Assembly: GCF_001423615.1 (NCBI RefSeq)
Contig: NZ_LMOU01000002.1
Location: 129,573-193,572, forward strand
Length of the DNA: 64,000 nucleotides
Reading direction: 5' to 3'
Source: Microbacterium sp. Leaf159
Lineage (GTDB): Bacteria; Actinomycetota; Actinomycetes; Actinomycetales; Microbacteriaceae
This document shows, in pieces, positions 43,866 to 52,474 of this stretch. The notes under the pieces are model-generated. The model was not told the origin of the DNA. It saw nothing but the letters and a program-made list of their open reading frames with translations, and searched no databases. Position 1 is the first letter of the stretch. Every line of letters starts with the position of its first letter. A program made the position numbers and the translations under genes.

Positions 43866-45053
43866 CTACGACCCTGTGATGACAGGCGGCCGCCCCGGTA
43901 CCGAAGCCATCCTCTGCGCAGCCCTGCCCACCAGCCGTTCGAGGGGCCCCCGACCGAACAGGATCGACCACAGGGTGGTGGCGAGGAGCAGGCAGATCGC
44001 CGTCGCCGCCCAGAAGGCGTTGCTCGAGAAGAACCCTCCAGGGCCCCCGATCAGGGCGACCGAGAGCACGTGCACGCTGTATGCCGTCAACGGCATGGAT
44101 CCGAGTGCACCCAGCGGGAGCAGCACCCAGCGCAGCGGACGACTGAGCAGCACGCACAGCGCGATGACGCAGAGCGCGAAACCGCCGGAGCCGAGGATCT
44201 CGGCCGTGCCACCGGAGTGCGGATCGACTCCGAAGATCGCTCGGAGCACCGCGCCCAGCGGATCCGCTGCGGCGAGCGCATCCGGGTAGGTGCTCCATCC
44301 CGATGCCGCTCCCGACCCCGACGCCCACCCGCCCTTCGAGGACGAGCCGGTGATCCCCGCGACCGCTCCGACGAGGCCGAGTCCGTAGCCGGTGATCATG
44401 AGGCCGACGCCCGCGCCGAAGGTGATGGCGGCGGTCTCGAGCTTCTCGACGTGCAGCCGCCCGAGGGCCATGCCTGCGAGCACGAAGGCGAGCCACGCGG
44501 TGATCGGGTACGAGCCGTAGAGCACGAGGCTGATGCCGGCGCCGTAGGGGTTGAGGGTCAGGGCGGCGAACAGCGCCAGCAGCGTCGGCGCCGCGAGCGC
44601 GAGGATGCCAGCGGTGATCAGCAGCTTCCACGGCTGCCACCGCAGGAACGGGATGACGGCGACGTAGAGCAGCCCGTACAGGGTGAGGATCACCGCGATC
44701 GGGGTGTTCAGCATCTCGAGCGCCAGTCCGATCACGAAGATCACCGCACCGCGTCCGACGAGCTGCAGACGGATCGTCGGCACGCGCTCGGGGGCGGGCA
44801 GCGTGCTGCGCCCCGTCATCAGCGCGATCGAGATGCCCGCAAGCACCGCGAACAGGATCGACGAGCGCCCGTGCACGAGGTCCGTCCAGGTGGACAGGTC
44901 GAGCGGGTCGAACGCCTCGGTCTCGCCGATGTGCGCTCCGGCCATCCCGAGGATCGCCAGCCCTCTCGCGACGTCGAGACCGAGGATGCGGGGAGCCCGC
45001 CCGAACTCGTGGAACCACCGCGTTGCGGGAAGGGGCGTCGACACAGTGCTCAC
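43866..45053 (-). CDS. Acyltransferase-like membrane protein (DUF1624/DUF418 type)
   Basis: 395 residues, about ten hydrophobic segments. The start GRAPRILGLDVARGLAILGMAGAHI is the hallmark of the heparan-alpha-glucosaminide N-acetyltransferase-like group (DUF1624), and the C-terminal half resembles DUF418. Such proteins probably acylate a cell-envelope component; the acceptor is unknown. Start GTG 45053 gives MSTVSTPLPATRWFHEF and is supported by TACGAT (45060-45065) ending six bases upstream. That hexamer is part of a palindrome also used by hrpA. Confidence 0.8.
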   Translation of the reverse strand: MSTVSTPLPATRWFHEFGRAPRILGLDVARGLAILGMAGAHIGETEAFDPLDLSTWTDLVHGRSSILFAVLAGISIALMTGRSTLPAPERVPTIRLQLVGRGAVIFVIGLALEMLNTPIAVILTLYGLLYVAVIPFLRWQPWKLLITAGILALAAPTLLALFAALTLNPYGAGISLVLYGSYPITAWLAFVLAGMALGRLHVEKLETAAITFGAGVGLMITGYGLGLVGAVAGITGSSSKGGWASGSGAASGWSTYPDALAAADPLGAVLRAIFGVDPHSGGTAEILGSGGFALCVIALCVLLSRPLRWVLLPLGALGSMPLTAYSVHVLSVALIGGPGGFFSSNAFWAATAICLLLATTLWSILFGRGPLERLVGRAAQRMASVPGRPPVITGS

Positions 45054-45059
45054 GGATGA

Positions 45060-45069
45060 ATCGTACGAT
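45060..45069. promoter_or_regulatory. Palindromic shared -10 of two divergent genes
   Basis: ATCGTACGAT is a perfect 10-base palindrome. On the minus strand TACGAT (45060-45065) lies six bases before GTG 45053; on the plus strand TACGAT (45064-45069) lies nine bases before hrpA ATG 45079. The two -10 hexamers overlap by two bases. Confidence 0.65.
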
Positions 45070-45078
45070 GGGAGTGCT

Positions 45079-48000
45079 ATGTCGTCCCCCGTGATCATCT
45101 ATCCTCCCGAGCTGCCCGTCAGCGCCGCCAAGGACGAGATCGCCGACGCCATCCGCGACAACCAGGTCGTCATCGTGGCCGGTGCCACGGGGTCGGGCAA
45201 GACGACCCAGCTGCCGAAGATCTGCCTCGACCTCGGCCGGGAGCGCATCGCGCACACCCAGCCCCGCCGGCTCGCCGCCCGCACGATCGCAGAGCGCGTG
45301 GCCGAGGAGCTGCAGGTCGAGCTCGGCACCCTCGTCGGCTACAAGGTGCGCTTCACCGACAAGGTGTCCGACGAGACGCGCGTCGCGCTGATGACCGACG
45401 GCATCCTGCTGAACGAGATCCACCGTGACCGACTGCTCCGCCGGTACGACACGATCATCATCGACGAGGCGCACGAGCGCTCGCTCAACGTCGACTTCCT
45501 GCTCGGGTATCTCGTGCGCATCCTGCCGGAGCGCCCCGACCTCAAGGTCATCATCACCTCGGCGACGATCGACCCCGAGAGCTTCGCGAGGCACTTCGCC
45601 ACACCGCAGGGCGAGCCCGCACCCGTCATCGAGGTGTCCGGACGCACGTATCCGGTCGAGATCCGCTACCGCGCGCAGACGGAGGAGACCGAGGAGTCCG
45701 ACGAGGTCACCGCGATCGTCGCGGCGCTGCGCGAGCTCGACAGGGAAGAACCGGGCGACGTGCTCGTGTTCCTCCCGGGCGAAGCCGAGATCCGGGACGC
45801 GGCGGATGCCGTGCGCGGCGCGTACTCGAAGGACCGCTCCCCCACCGAGGTGCTGCCGCTCTACGGGCGTCTCTCGGCCGCCGAGCAGCATCGGGTGTTC
45901 GAGAAGAGCCGGGTCGCCGGTGTGCGTCGCCGCGTGGTGCTCGCCACGAACGTCGCCGAGACCAGCCTCACGGTGCCGGGCATCCGCTACGTGATCGACA
46001 CCGGCTCCGCGCGCATCTCGCGCTACAGCAGTCGCTCGAAGGTGCAGCGTCTGCCGATCGAGGCGATCTCGCAGGCCTCGGCGAACCAGCGCTCCGGCCG
46101 CGCCGGCCGCACGAGCGACGGCATCGCGATCCGCCTGTACAGCGAAGAGGACTTCGACAAGCGGGCGGAGTTCACCGAACCCGAGATCCTGCGCACCTCT
46201 CTCGCGTCGGTCATCCTGCAGATGCTGTCGCTCGGCTTCGGCGACATCACGGCGTTCCCGTTCCTCACCCCGCCCGATTCCCGCGGCGTGAAGGCGGCCG
46301 TCGACCTGCTCACCGAGCTCGGCGCGGTGACCGGCGGCGGCGACTCTCCGCGCCTCACCCGCATCGGCCGCGACATCTCGCGCATCCCGATCGACCCCCG
46401 CTTCGCCCGCATGCTCATCGAGGCGGGGCGCACCGCATCGGGTTCGTCGAACGTCACCCGCGACGTGCTCGCGATCGTGGCGGGGATGTCGATCCAGGAC
46501 GTGCGCGAGCGTCCGTCGCAGGATGCCCCGCAGAGCGTGCGCGACGAGGCCGACCGGATGCACGCGCGCTTCGCCGACCCGACGAGCGACTTCCTCTCGA
46601 TCCTCAACCTCTGGAACCACCTGAGGGAACAGCAGCGCGAGCTGGGCTCGAGCGCCTTCCGACGCCTCTGCCGCTCCGAGCACCTCAACTACGTCCGAGT
46701 GCGCGAGTGGGTCGACGTGCATCGCCAGCTGCGATCGCTCGTCAGGGAGAAGGATGCCGGAGGCTCCGGCACCGCGGACCCTGACGCGATCCACCGCGCT
46801 CTGCTCGCCGGATTGCTGTCGCAGATCGGCATCCTCGATGAGCGGAACACGCCCAGCCGCGGCCAGAGCAAGACCCCGCCGAAGGATGCGAAGCGCCGTC
46901 AGGCCGAGTATCGCGGCGCCCGCGGCATCCGCTTCTCGATCTTCCCCGGTTCTGCTCTGCGCAAGAAGAGCCCGCCGGCGGTCATGGCCGCTGAGATCGT
47001 CGAGACCTCGCGTACCTATGCACGCACTGTCGCCGCGATCGATCCGGCCTGGGCCGAGGCTCTCGCGGGCGACCTCGCGAAGCGCCAGGTCACCGAGCCG
47101 CACTGGTCGAAGGATGCAGGGGCTGCCGTCGCCTACGAGAAGGTGACGCTGTTCGGCGTCGAGATCATCCCGCGCCGCCGCGTGCAGTTCGCCCGGATCG
47201 ACCGCCCGGCCTCACGCGAGCTGTTCCTCCGGCACGCGCTGGTCGAAGGCGAATGGGATCCGACGCGCATCGACAAGCGCGTGAGCGCGTTCTGGCGCAG
47301 CAACGCCGAACTGCGCAAGCGCCTCGAGAAGCTCGAGGAGAGGGAGCGCCGCCGCGACATCCTCGCGGGCGACGAGGCGGTGTTCCGCTTCTACGACGAG
47401 CGCATCCCGTCCGACGTCTTCGACGTGCGCTCGTTCGAGAAGTGGTGGCGCGAGCAGCTCGCCACGACCCCGAAGCTGCTCGTGATGCGCGAGGCCGACC
47501 TTCTCGACGACGACAGCCGCGCCGACCAGAACGAGTTCCCCACCAGATGGACCCAGGGCGATCAGGTTCTCGGACTCGCCTACCGCTTCGAACCGGGCGC
47601 CGCAGACGACGGCGTGAGCGTCGTGATCCCGCTCCCCCTGCTCGCGCAGATCGAGGACCGCGGTTTCGACTGGCAGGTGCCGGGGCTCCGAGCGGAACTC
47701 GTCACCGGTCTGCTGCGCGCGCTGCCGAAGGCGATCCGCCGTCACGTGGTTCCCGCGGCCGACTGGGCCGACAAGTTCGGCGCCGAGCTCACGGGAGAAG
47801 GTCCGGAGTCGCACGGGGGGCTGCCCGGCCGCACGCTCAAAGAGGCACTCGCTCGCCTGATCCAGCCGCTCGCGAACCAGCTCGTCTCTGCGGCCGACTT
47901 CGAGGACGACCGGGTGCCTGCGCATCTGCGCATGAACTTCCGTGCCGTCGACGAACGCGGGCGCGTCGCGGGATCGAACCGTGACCTCAGCGCGCTGCAG

Positions 48001-48981
48001 GCCGAGCTCGCCGACCGGGCACGCAGCAGTGTGGCCCGCTCGATCGCGGCGCCGCCCCGCCGCCCCGGCCCCTCGAAGGGACCGCAGCCCGCTGCTGTCG
48101 CCGCCTCGATAGAGAGGGACGGCCTGACCACCTGGACCTTCGGCGACCTGCCCGACGTACTCGACACACGCGTGGCCGGCGGCGTCGTCCGCGGCTACCC
48201 GGCGATCGTCGATCAGGGCAAGACCGTCTCTGTGCGTGTGGAGTCCACGGCGGATGCGGCGGTCGCGGCCACCCGCGCCGGCGCGCTGCGCCTGGTGCTG
48301 CTCGGCGTGCCCTCGCCGTCGTCCTACGTGCAGCAGCACCTCACGAGCCAGGAGAAGCTCGCACTCGCCGCGTCGCCGTACCAGTCGGCCGCGGCACTCA
48401 TCGAGGACTGCCGAGCAGCCGTCGTGCAGAATCTGATCGACCGGGCGCACCCCGGCGGCATCATCCGCACCGAGGCCGAGTTCGTGCGCGTACGCGACGC
48501 CGTGTCGGCTTCGCTCGTCGACGAGCTGTTCTCGTGCGTGTCACTCGTCGCCCGCATCCTCACCAAGACACGTGACGTCGAACGCGGCATCAAGTCGCAG
48601 AACTCGCTCGCGCTGCTCGGGCCCCTGAACGACATTCGCACGCAGCTCTCGGGCCTGCTGCACCCGGGGTTCGTCTCGGCCGCGGGCGTCGACCGTCTCG
48701 CGCACTTCCCGCGCTACCTCGACGGGATGCTCGATCGACTGAAGACGCTGGCGAGCGAACCCGGCAAGGACCGCACCCGCATGAGCGAGTTCGAGCGCAT
48801 GGCGAAGGTGTTCGAGGATGCCGGAGGCACGATCCCGCTCGCTCCGGATGCGTCGCCCGCGCTCGTCGAGACGCGCTGGCTGCTCGAGGAGTATCGCGTG
48901 AGCGTGTTCGCGCAGCGTCTCGGCACCGCACAGCCGGTCTCGCCGCAGCGCATCATGAAGGTGCTGTCCGCACGGGGGTAG
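45079..48981 (+). CDS. hrpA: ATP-dependent RNA helicase HrpA
   Basis: DEAH-box helicase of 1300 residues, the normal HrpA size. Walker A GATGSGKTT (35-43), DEAH (129-132), SAT motif (ITSATIDPESFARHF), motif V TNVAETSLT and motif VI QRSGRAGR; then the HA2/OB-fold region and a long C-terminal DUF3418 domain. In bacteria HrpA acts on mRNA and rescues collided ribosomes (known for E. coli). The true start is ATG 45079 (MSSPVIIYPPELPVSA); the frame is open further upstream, but that part is antisense to the membrane protein and unlike HrpA. GGAG lies 5-8 bases before ATG. Confidence 0.95.
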   Translation: MSSPVIIYPPELPVSAAKDEIADAIRDNQVVIVAGATGSGKTTQLPKICLDLGRERIAHTQPRRLAARTIAERVAEELQVELGTLVGYKVRFTDKVSDETRVALMTDGILLNEIHRDRLLRRYDTIIIDEAHERSLNVDFLLGYLVRILPERPDLKVIITSATIDPESFARHFATPQGEPAPVIEVSGRTYPVEIRYRAQTEETEESDEVTAIVAALRELDREEPGDVLVFLPGEAEIRDAADAVRGAYSKDRSPTEVLPLYGRLSAAEQHRVFEKSRVAGVRRRVVLATNVAETSLTVPGIRYVIDTGSARISRYSSRSKVQRLPIEAISQASANQRSGRAGRTSDGIAIRLYSEEDFDKRAEFTEPEILRTSLASVILQMLSLGFGDITAFPFLTPPDSRGVKAAVDLLTELGAVTGGGDSPRLTRIGRDISRIPIDPRFARMLIEAGRTASGSSNVTRDVLAIVAGMSIQDVRERPSQDAPQSVRDEADRMHARFADPTSDFLSILNLWNHLREQQRELGSSAFRRLCRSEHLNYVRVREWVDVHRQLRSLVREKDAGGSGTADPDAIHRALLAGLLSQIGILDERNTPSRGQSKTPPKDAKRRQAEYRGARGIRFSIFPGSALRKKSPPAVMAAEIVETSRTYARTVAAIDPAWAEALAGDLAKRQVTEPHWSKDAGAAVAYEKVTLFGVEIIPRRRVQFARIDRPASRELFLRHALVEGEWDPTRIDKRVSAFWRSNAELRKRLEKLEERERRRDILAGDEAVFRFYDERIPSDVFDVRSFEKWWREQLATTPKLLVMREADLLDDDSRADQNEFPTRWTQGDQVLGLAYRFEPGAADDGVSVVIPLPLLAQIEDRGFDWQVPGLRAELVTGLLRALPKAIRRHVVPAADWADKFGAELTGEGPESHGGLPGRTLKEALARLIQPLANQLVSAADFEDDRVPAHLRMNFRAVDERGRVAGSNRDLSALQAELADRARSSVARSIAAPPRRPGPSKGPQPAAVAASIERDGLTTWTFGDLPDVLDTRVAGGVVRGYPAIVDQGKTVSVRVESTADAAVAATRAGALRLVLLGVPSPSSYVQQHLTSQEKLALAASPYQSAAALIEDCRAAVVQNLIDRAHPGGIIRTEAEFVRVRDAVSASLVDELFSCVSLVARILTKTRDVERGIKSQNSLALLGPLNDIRTQLSGLLHPGFVSAAGVDRLAHFPRYLDGMLDRLKTLASEPGKDRTRMSEFERMAKVFEDAGGTIPLAPDASPALVETRWLLEEYRVSVFAQRLGTAQPVSPQRIMKVLSARG

Positions 48982-48990
48982 CCTGAAGGC

Positions 48991-49935
48991 ATGGCTCGCG
49001 CGATCGTCTACACAGAGTTCGGTTCCCCTGACGTGCTGCATCTGATCGAGACCCCCGATCCGATCGCCCTGAGCGGCGAGGCGGTGGTGCGCATCGAAGC
49101 CGCAGGCGTCAACCCGATCGATGCCAAGCTCCGCGGCGCCAAGCGCCCGTCACCGCCCATCACCGAACCGCGCGGCGTGGGCTTCGACGGCGCCGGCGTG
49201 ATCGAGTCTCTCGGCGACGACGTCGACGCCTTCGCGGTGGGCGACCGTGTGGCGATCCGCGACACGGTCGGCACCTATTCGAGCCTGCTCGCCGTGGCGG
49301 TCGACAAGCTCGTCGCGCTCCCCGATTCGGTGACCGCTGCGGAGGGCGCCGGCATCGGCATCCCCGCGGGGACGGCATACCAGGCACTCCGCTCGCTCGG
49401 CGTCACGGAAGGCGACGTGCTGCTCGTGCACGGTGGCTCCGGATCGGTCGGGCAGGCGGCCGTGCAGTTCGCCGTCGCCTGGGGCGCGACCGTGATCGCC
49501 ACCGCGAGCCCCGCCCGCCACGATCAGCTGCGTGAACTCGGGGCGATCCCCGTCGCCTACGGCGAGGGGCTGCTCGAGCGCGTGCGCGAGGCGGCTCCGG
49601 GCGGCGTGACCGTCGCTCTCGACTGCGCAGGCACCGACGAGGCCATCGAGGTGTCGCTCGGGCTGGTCACCGACCGCGACCGCATCGCGACGATCGTGCG
49701 CGGCCCCGACGCCGCATCCTTCGGCATCCGCGCCTTCTCCGGCGGCTCCCCCGTGCCGCTGACCGAGCAGGAGCTCGACTGGCGGGCCGAGGCCCTCGCA
49801 GCGACCGTCGACCTGCTCGCTGCCGGCGACTTCACGATCGAGCTCGGTCCCGAGCTTCCCCTCGCCGAAGCGGCACAGGCCCACGAGCTCGTGGAGTCCG
49901 GCGCCGCCTCGGGAAAGATCGTCCTGATCCCGTAG
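48991..49935 (+). CDS. NADP-dependent quinone oxidoreductase-like protein (MDR family)
   Basis: 314 residues, zinc-free medium-chain dehydrogenase: N-terminal GroES-like domain (VRIEAAGVNPIDAKLRG, GFDGAGVIESLGDDVDAFAVGDRV) and a Rossmann domain with LLVHGGSGSVGQAAVQFAVAWGATVIATASPAR. Structural zinc cysteines are absent. Substrate is probably a quinone or enone. ATG 48991 follows TAGCCT (48979-48984) by six bases; the TAG of this hexamer is also the hrpA stop codon. Confidence 0.9.
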   Translation: MARAIVYTEFGSPDVLHLIETPDPIALSGEAVVRIEAAGVNPIDAKLRGAKRPSPPITEPRGVGFDGAGVIESLGDDVDAFAVGDRVAIRDTVGTYSSLLAVAVDKLVALPDSVTAAEGAGIGIPAGTAYQALRSLGVTEGDVLLVHGGSGSVGQAAVQFAVAWGATVIATASPARHDQLRELGAIPVAYGEGLLERVREAAPGGVTVALDCAGTDEAIEVSLGLVTDRDRIATIVRGPDAASFGIRAFSGGSPVPLTEQELDWRAEALAATVDLLAAGDFTIELGPELPLAEAAQAHELVESGAASGKIVLIP

Positions 49936-49939
49936 AGCC

Positions 49940-50224
49940 TCAGGACCAGACCCGGGCGGCGGTGTCGGCAGTGCTCATGGAGATGGAGTTCGCGGCGATC
50001 AGTCGGCGCGTGGCTTCGGCGAGCAGGGCTTTCATGCTCCCGATCGCGGTGGACCACTCCCGTTGGGCGCGGCCGTACGCCTGTTGTGCCTGCCCGTCCC
50101 ATGAGGACTTCAGACGGTCGACTTCGGAATCGAGGGCGTCGAGTTCGTGCTCGAAGGCCTTCACGGTGAGCGCGAGCCGCGCGACCGTATCCGCGACGGC
50201 GTCGTGGCTGACCGAGACCTTCAT
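49940..50224 (-). CDS. WXG100 family protein
   Basis: 94 residues, all-helical hairpin with W42-D-G44 at the turn (SSWDGQAQQAYGRAQREW). These are the small secreted or chaperone-like partners of type VII (ESX) systems. The usual C-terminal YxxxD/E export motif is not evident: the tail reads ANSISMSTADTAARVWS. Last gene of the toxin operon; ATG 50224 overlaps the preceding immunity gene stop (ATGA) and has GGAGGA as Shine-Dalgarno. WXG100 genes more often precede the effector, so its terminal position is unusual. Partner of the toxin or remnant effector start are alternatives. Confidence 0.8.
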   Translation of the reverse strand: MKVSVSHDAVADTVARLALTVKAFEHELDALDSEVDRLKSSWDGQAQQAYGRAQREWSTAIGSMKALLAEATRRLIAANSISMSTADTAARVWS

Positions 50225-50706
50225 CGTTCCTCCGAGAGGTCCTGTGCGAGGTCGAGCTCGCGCAGGACATAGGGCTGCGAGACGCCTTCGGTGAGGTAGA
50301 ACGTGTAGAAGATCACCGCGGCCTCGTCGGCGGTGAAGACCTCGTTCGAGAAGACTCGGACCGCGCGGTCATCGCTCATCGGGATGAGAGTGGTCGCGCC
50401 ATCTGCCGACTCGGGCCTGCCGACCGTGTAGAGGTGGTGCTCCCCGTCGGGACCGGGAAGCCGCACTTCCACCGTCATCGCTTCAGCCGAGCCCGCGGCC
50501 TGCATGAATGAACCGTTCGCGGGTTCGAGGTAGCCGTCGGTCCTTGTGGGGTCAGCGCCGCGCCAGATCGAGTACGTGTAGTCCTTGTGGGCGTCCAGCC
50601 ACTCCAGCGTGCGTCGGAGCCGCTCGGAGATCGTTAGATACTCGTCCGCCAGCCACCCGATTCGGCCGTCGTTCGCTGCCTGGACGAAGGGTCCATAGAG
50701 CGTCAC
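50221..50706 (-). CDS. Putative immunity protein B (tandem paralogue)
   Basis: 161 residues, cytosolic (no signal peptide). By direct gapless comparison about 40 of 161 positions differ from the upstream paralogue, i.e. roughly 75 % identity; the C-terminal half from EAMTVEVRLPGPDGE to LRELDL is almost identical. The second half (a beta-rich segment ending SNEVFTADEAAVIFYTFYLTEG) is reminiscent of Imm1-type immunity proteins, a loose resemblance only. GTG 50706 overlaps the previous stop with GGAGGA upstream. Position directly after a toxin gene is the main evidence for an immunity role. Confidence 0.6.
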   Translation of the reverse strand: MTLYGPFVQAANDGRIGWLADEYLTISERLRRTLEWLDAHKDYTYSIWRGADPTRTDGYLEPANGSFMQAAGSAEAMTVEVRLPGPDGEHHLYTVGRPESADGATTLIPMSDDRAVRVFSNEVFTADEAAVIFYTFYLTEGVSQPYVLRELDLAQDLSEER

Positions 50707-51188
50707 CGTTCCTCCGAAAGTTCGTTCGAGAGATCCAGCTCGCGAAGCACGTACGGCTGCGACACGGCATCAGTGAGGTAGTAAGTATAGAAGATCACCG
50801 CGGCTTCATCGGCGGTGAAGACCTCGTTGGAGGAGACCCGCACCGCACGCCTATCGCTGATCGGAATGAGAGTAGTGGTGCCATCCGCTGATTCCGGCCT
50901 CCCGACCGTGTACAGGTGGCCTTCGCCATCGGGGCCAGGGAGCCGCACTTCCACGGTCATCGCATCAGCCGATCCTGCCGCCTGGATGAAGTAGTCGTTC
51001 GCAGGTTCACGGAACCCAACAATGTTTGTCGCGTCAGCCCCACGCCAGATCGAATACGTGTACTCCTGCTTGGAGTCAAGAAGGCCGAGCATGCGTCGCA
51101 GTTGATCGGAAATCGGCCGATAGTCGTCTGTGAGCCACCCTTTCTGGCCATCAGACGCCACCTGAGCGAATGGACCATAGAACGTCAT
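50703..51188 (-). CDS. Putative immunity protein A
   Basis: 161 residues, exactly the length of its downstream paralogue. It begins MTFYGPFAQVASDGQKGWLT and contains YTYSIWRGAD and FTADEAAVIFYTYYLTD. ATG 51188 overlaps the toxin stop by four bases (ATGA) behind a full Shine-Dalgarno GGAGGA, the tight coupling expected of toxin-immunity pairs. The open frame extends 33 codons upstream into the toxin gene; that start is rejected. The coding sequence is visibly richer in A/T than immunity gene B and the flanking genes, consistent with more recent acquisition together with the toxin tip. Confidence 0.62.
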   Translation of the reverse strand: MTFYGPFAQVASDGQKGWLTDDYRPISDQLRRMLGLLDSKQEYTYSIWRGADATNIVGFREPANDYFIQAAGSADAMTVEVRLPGPDGEGHLYTVGRPESADGTTTLIPISDRRAVRVSSNEVFTADEAAVIFYTYYLTDAVSQPYVLRELDLSNELSEER

Positions 51189-52474
51189 CGCACTTCCTCC
51201 GTTCGTACCCGAGTGACAACGATATCTTCGCCGTCGAGCTTGCCGCGCGCGGGCGTTCCAGCGTTGACAGCCTCGTCGAACTCCCACTGTTTGTTCCCTG
51301 GGCCATATCGATCTATCGCCGTCCCCGACTTCACTTCGATACCGGTGTACGTATTCTCGCCGTCACTGTTCTTCACAAGCCCGTCGTAGGTGCGACCATT
51401 CTGAGGAGATCCTTCATAATCAACCTTCGCCTTCGTGCGTATGACCTCGACGTCGTTTCGATCCGCATACTTCTCGAGGCCGATCTTCTCTTTGTCAACC
51501 CATAGCGGGTCGTACTGGCCCTTCGCGAAATGACCGAGGTAGTCGCGGCCCTCCCCGAGATCGAAACCCTTGATCCGATCGCTGACGCCGTGGCTCTCGT
51601 TGAGCCAGCGCCCTGCGGCATCTCCCATCATCGTCGCGCCTGCTCCGGCGACTCCCACTCCGGCAACAACGAGTGCGGGAGAGCCTGCCAGGGCACCGAC
51701 GCCGGTGACGGTGAGAGCCCCGCCTCCGGCCGCCAGAGCAGCCCCGCCGAGGAACGTGGCAGCGCCGCCGAGGAGCTCGAGGATGATGTCGGGGTGCTCC
51801 CACAGCGTCTGTGCGGAGATCGCGAGCATGTCCATCGTCGCCTGGAACGGCCGGACGACAGCGAGGGTGAAGATCACCTCGGTCATCGCGTGCTGGTTCT
51901 GCGTCGCCGCTTCCGCGTCGGTCAGTGGCATCCGAGCCGCATCCGCGGCCTCGTCCAGACGGATCGCGCAGTCCCGCGCGTAGACCTCGAGAGTCATCCG
52001 CGCGTTGGACAGGACCTCGCGCGCCTCGTCGTGCGCGGGACCCGAAGGATCGACGAAAGGTACGTCGGCATCGGGATGCCGCAGCCCTTGGCCGACACGC
52101 AACTCCCGCACGTGCGCACGGTGGGCGGTCAGCGCCGCAGCAGCCTGCTGCTCTGCCTCGTTCCACAGCGTGATCGCACGGTCGGCTTCATCTTGCGCCC
52201 ACTGCAACGCGTCGGCCCACGTGAACAGAGCGCTCGCACCTGCCCGCAGACTCGTGCCGGCGTTCTTCCAGTGCAGCAGCTGGCGCTCGAACCGGTCGAG
52301 ATAGGCGTCGTAGGCGGCGCCTTTCCACGTGCCCTCGTCGTCCAAGGTGGCGAGATCATCGCGCACACGGGTCGCTTCGGTGCTGCGCGCCTTCCATGCT
52401 TCCGCGGCTGCCCGTACGTCGGACACCGAACCCGGCACGAGATCGGTCGCTGATCGGGTCTGCCCCAGCTCCAT
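51185..52474 (-). CDS. WXG/LXG-type polymorphic toxin with C-terminal candidate PD-(D/E)XK nuclease
   Basis: 429 residues. The helical N-terminal part (1-180) has W50-K-G52 in EGTWKGAAYDAYLDRF, like ESX/LXG targeting domains. Residues 181-230 are a connector. Residues 233-290 form a Gly/Ala-rich hydrophobic stretch (LLGGAATFLGGAALAAGGGA...), a likely membrane-passage element. The C-terminal about 110 residues form a distinct toxin tip with R361-T-Y-D364-G and G378-I-E380-V-K382-S-G, matching the D-x(n)-E-x-K core of restriction-endonuclease-fold toxins (Tox-REase-like). The exact toxin family is not recognised. ATG 52474 overlaps the EspC-like gene stop; the open frame further upstream is rejected. 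A DNase activity is inferred. Confidence 0.65.
   Translation of the reverse strand: MELGQTRSATDLVPGSVSDVRAAAEAWKARSTEATRVRDDLATLDDEGTWKGAAYDAYLDRFERQLLHWKNAGTSLRAGASALFTWADALQWAQDEADRAITLWNEAEQQAAAALTAHRAHVRELRVGQGLRHPDADVPFVDPSGPAHDEAREVLSNARMTLEVYARDCAIRLDEAADAARMPLTDAEAATQNQHAMTEVIFTLAVVRPFQATMDMLAISAQTLWEHPDIILELLGGAATFLGGAALAAGGGALTVTGVGALAGSPALVVAGVGVAGAGATMMGDAAGRWLNESHGVSDRIKGFDLGEGRDYLGHFAKGQYDPLWVDKEKIGLEKYADRNDVEVIRTKAKVDYEGSPQNGRTYDGLVKNSDGENTYTGIEVKSGTAIDRYGPGNKQWEFDEAVNAGTPARGKLDGEDIVVTRVRTEEVR

Noticed and set aside
49940..50224. Complete type VII secretion locus
   Set aside because: No EccB/C/D/E or mycosin genes in the window; only substrates and partners are present.
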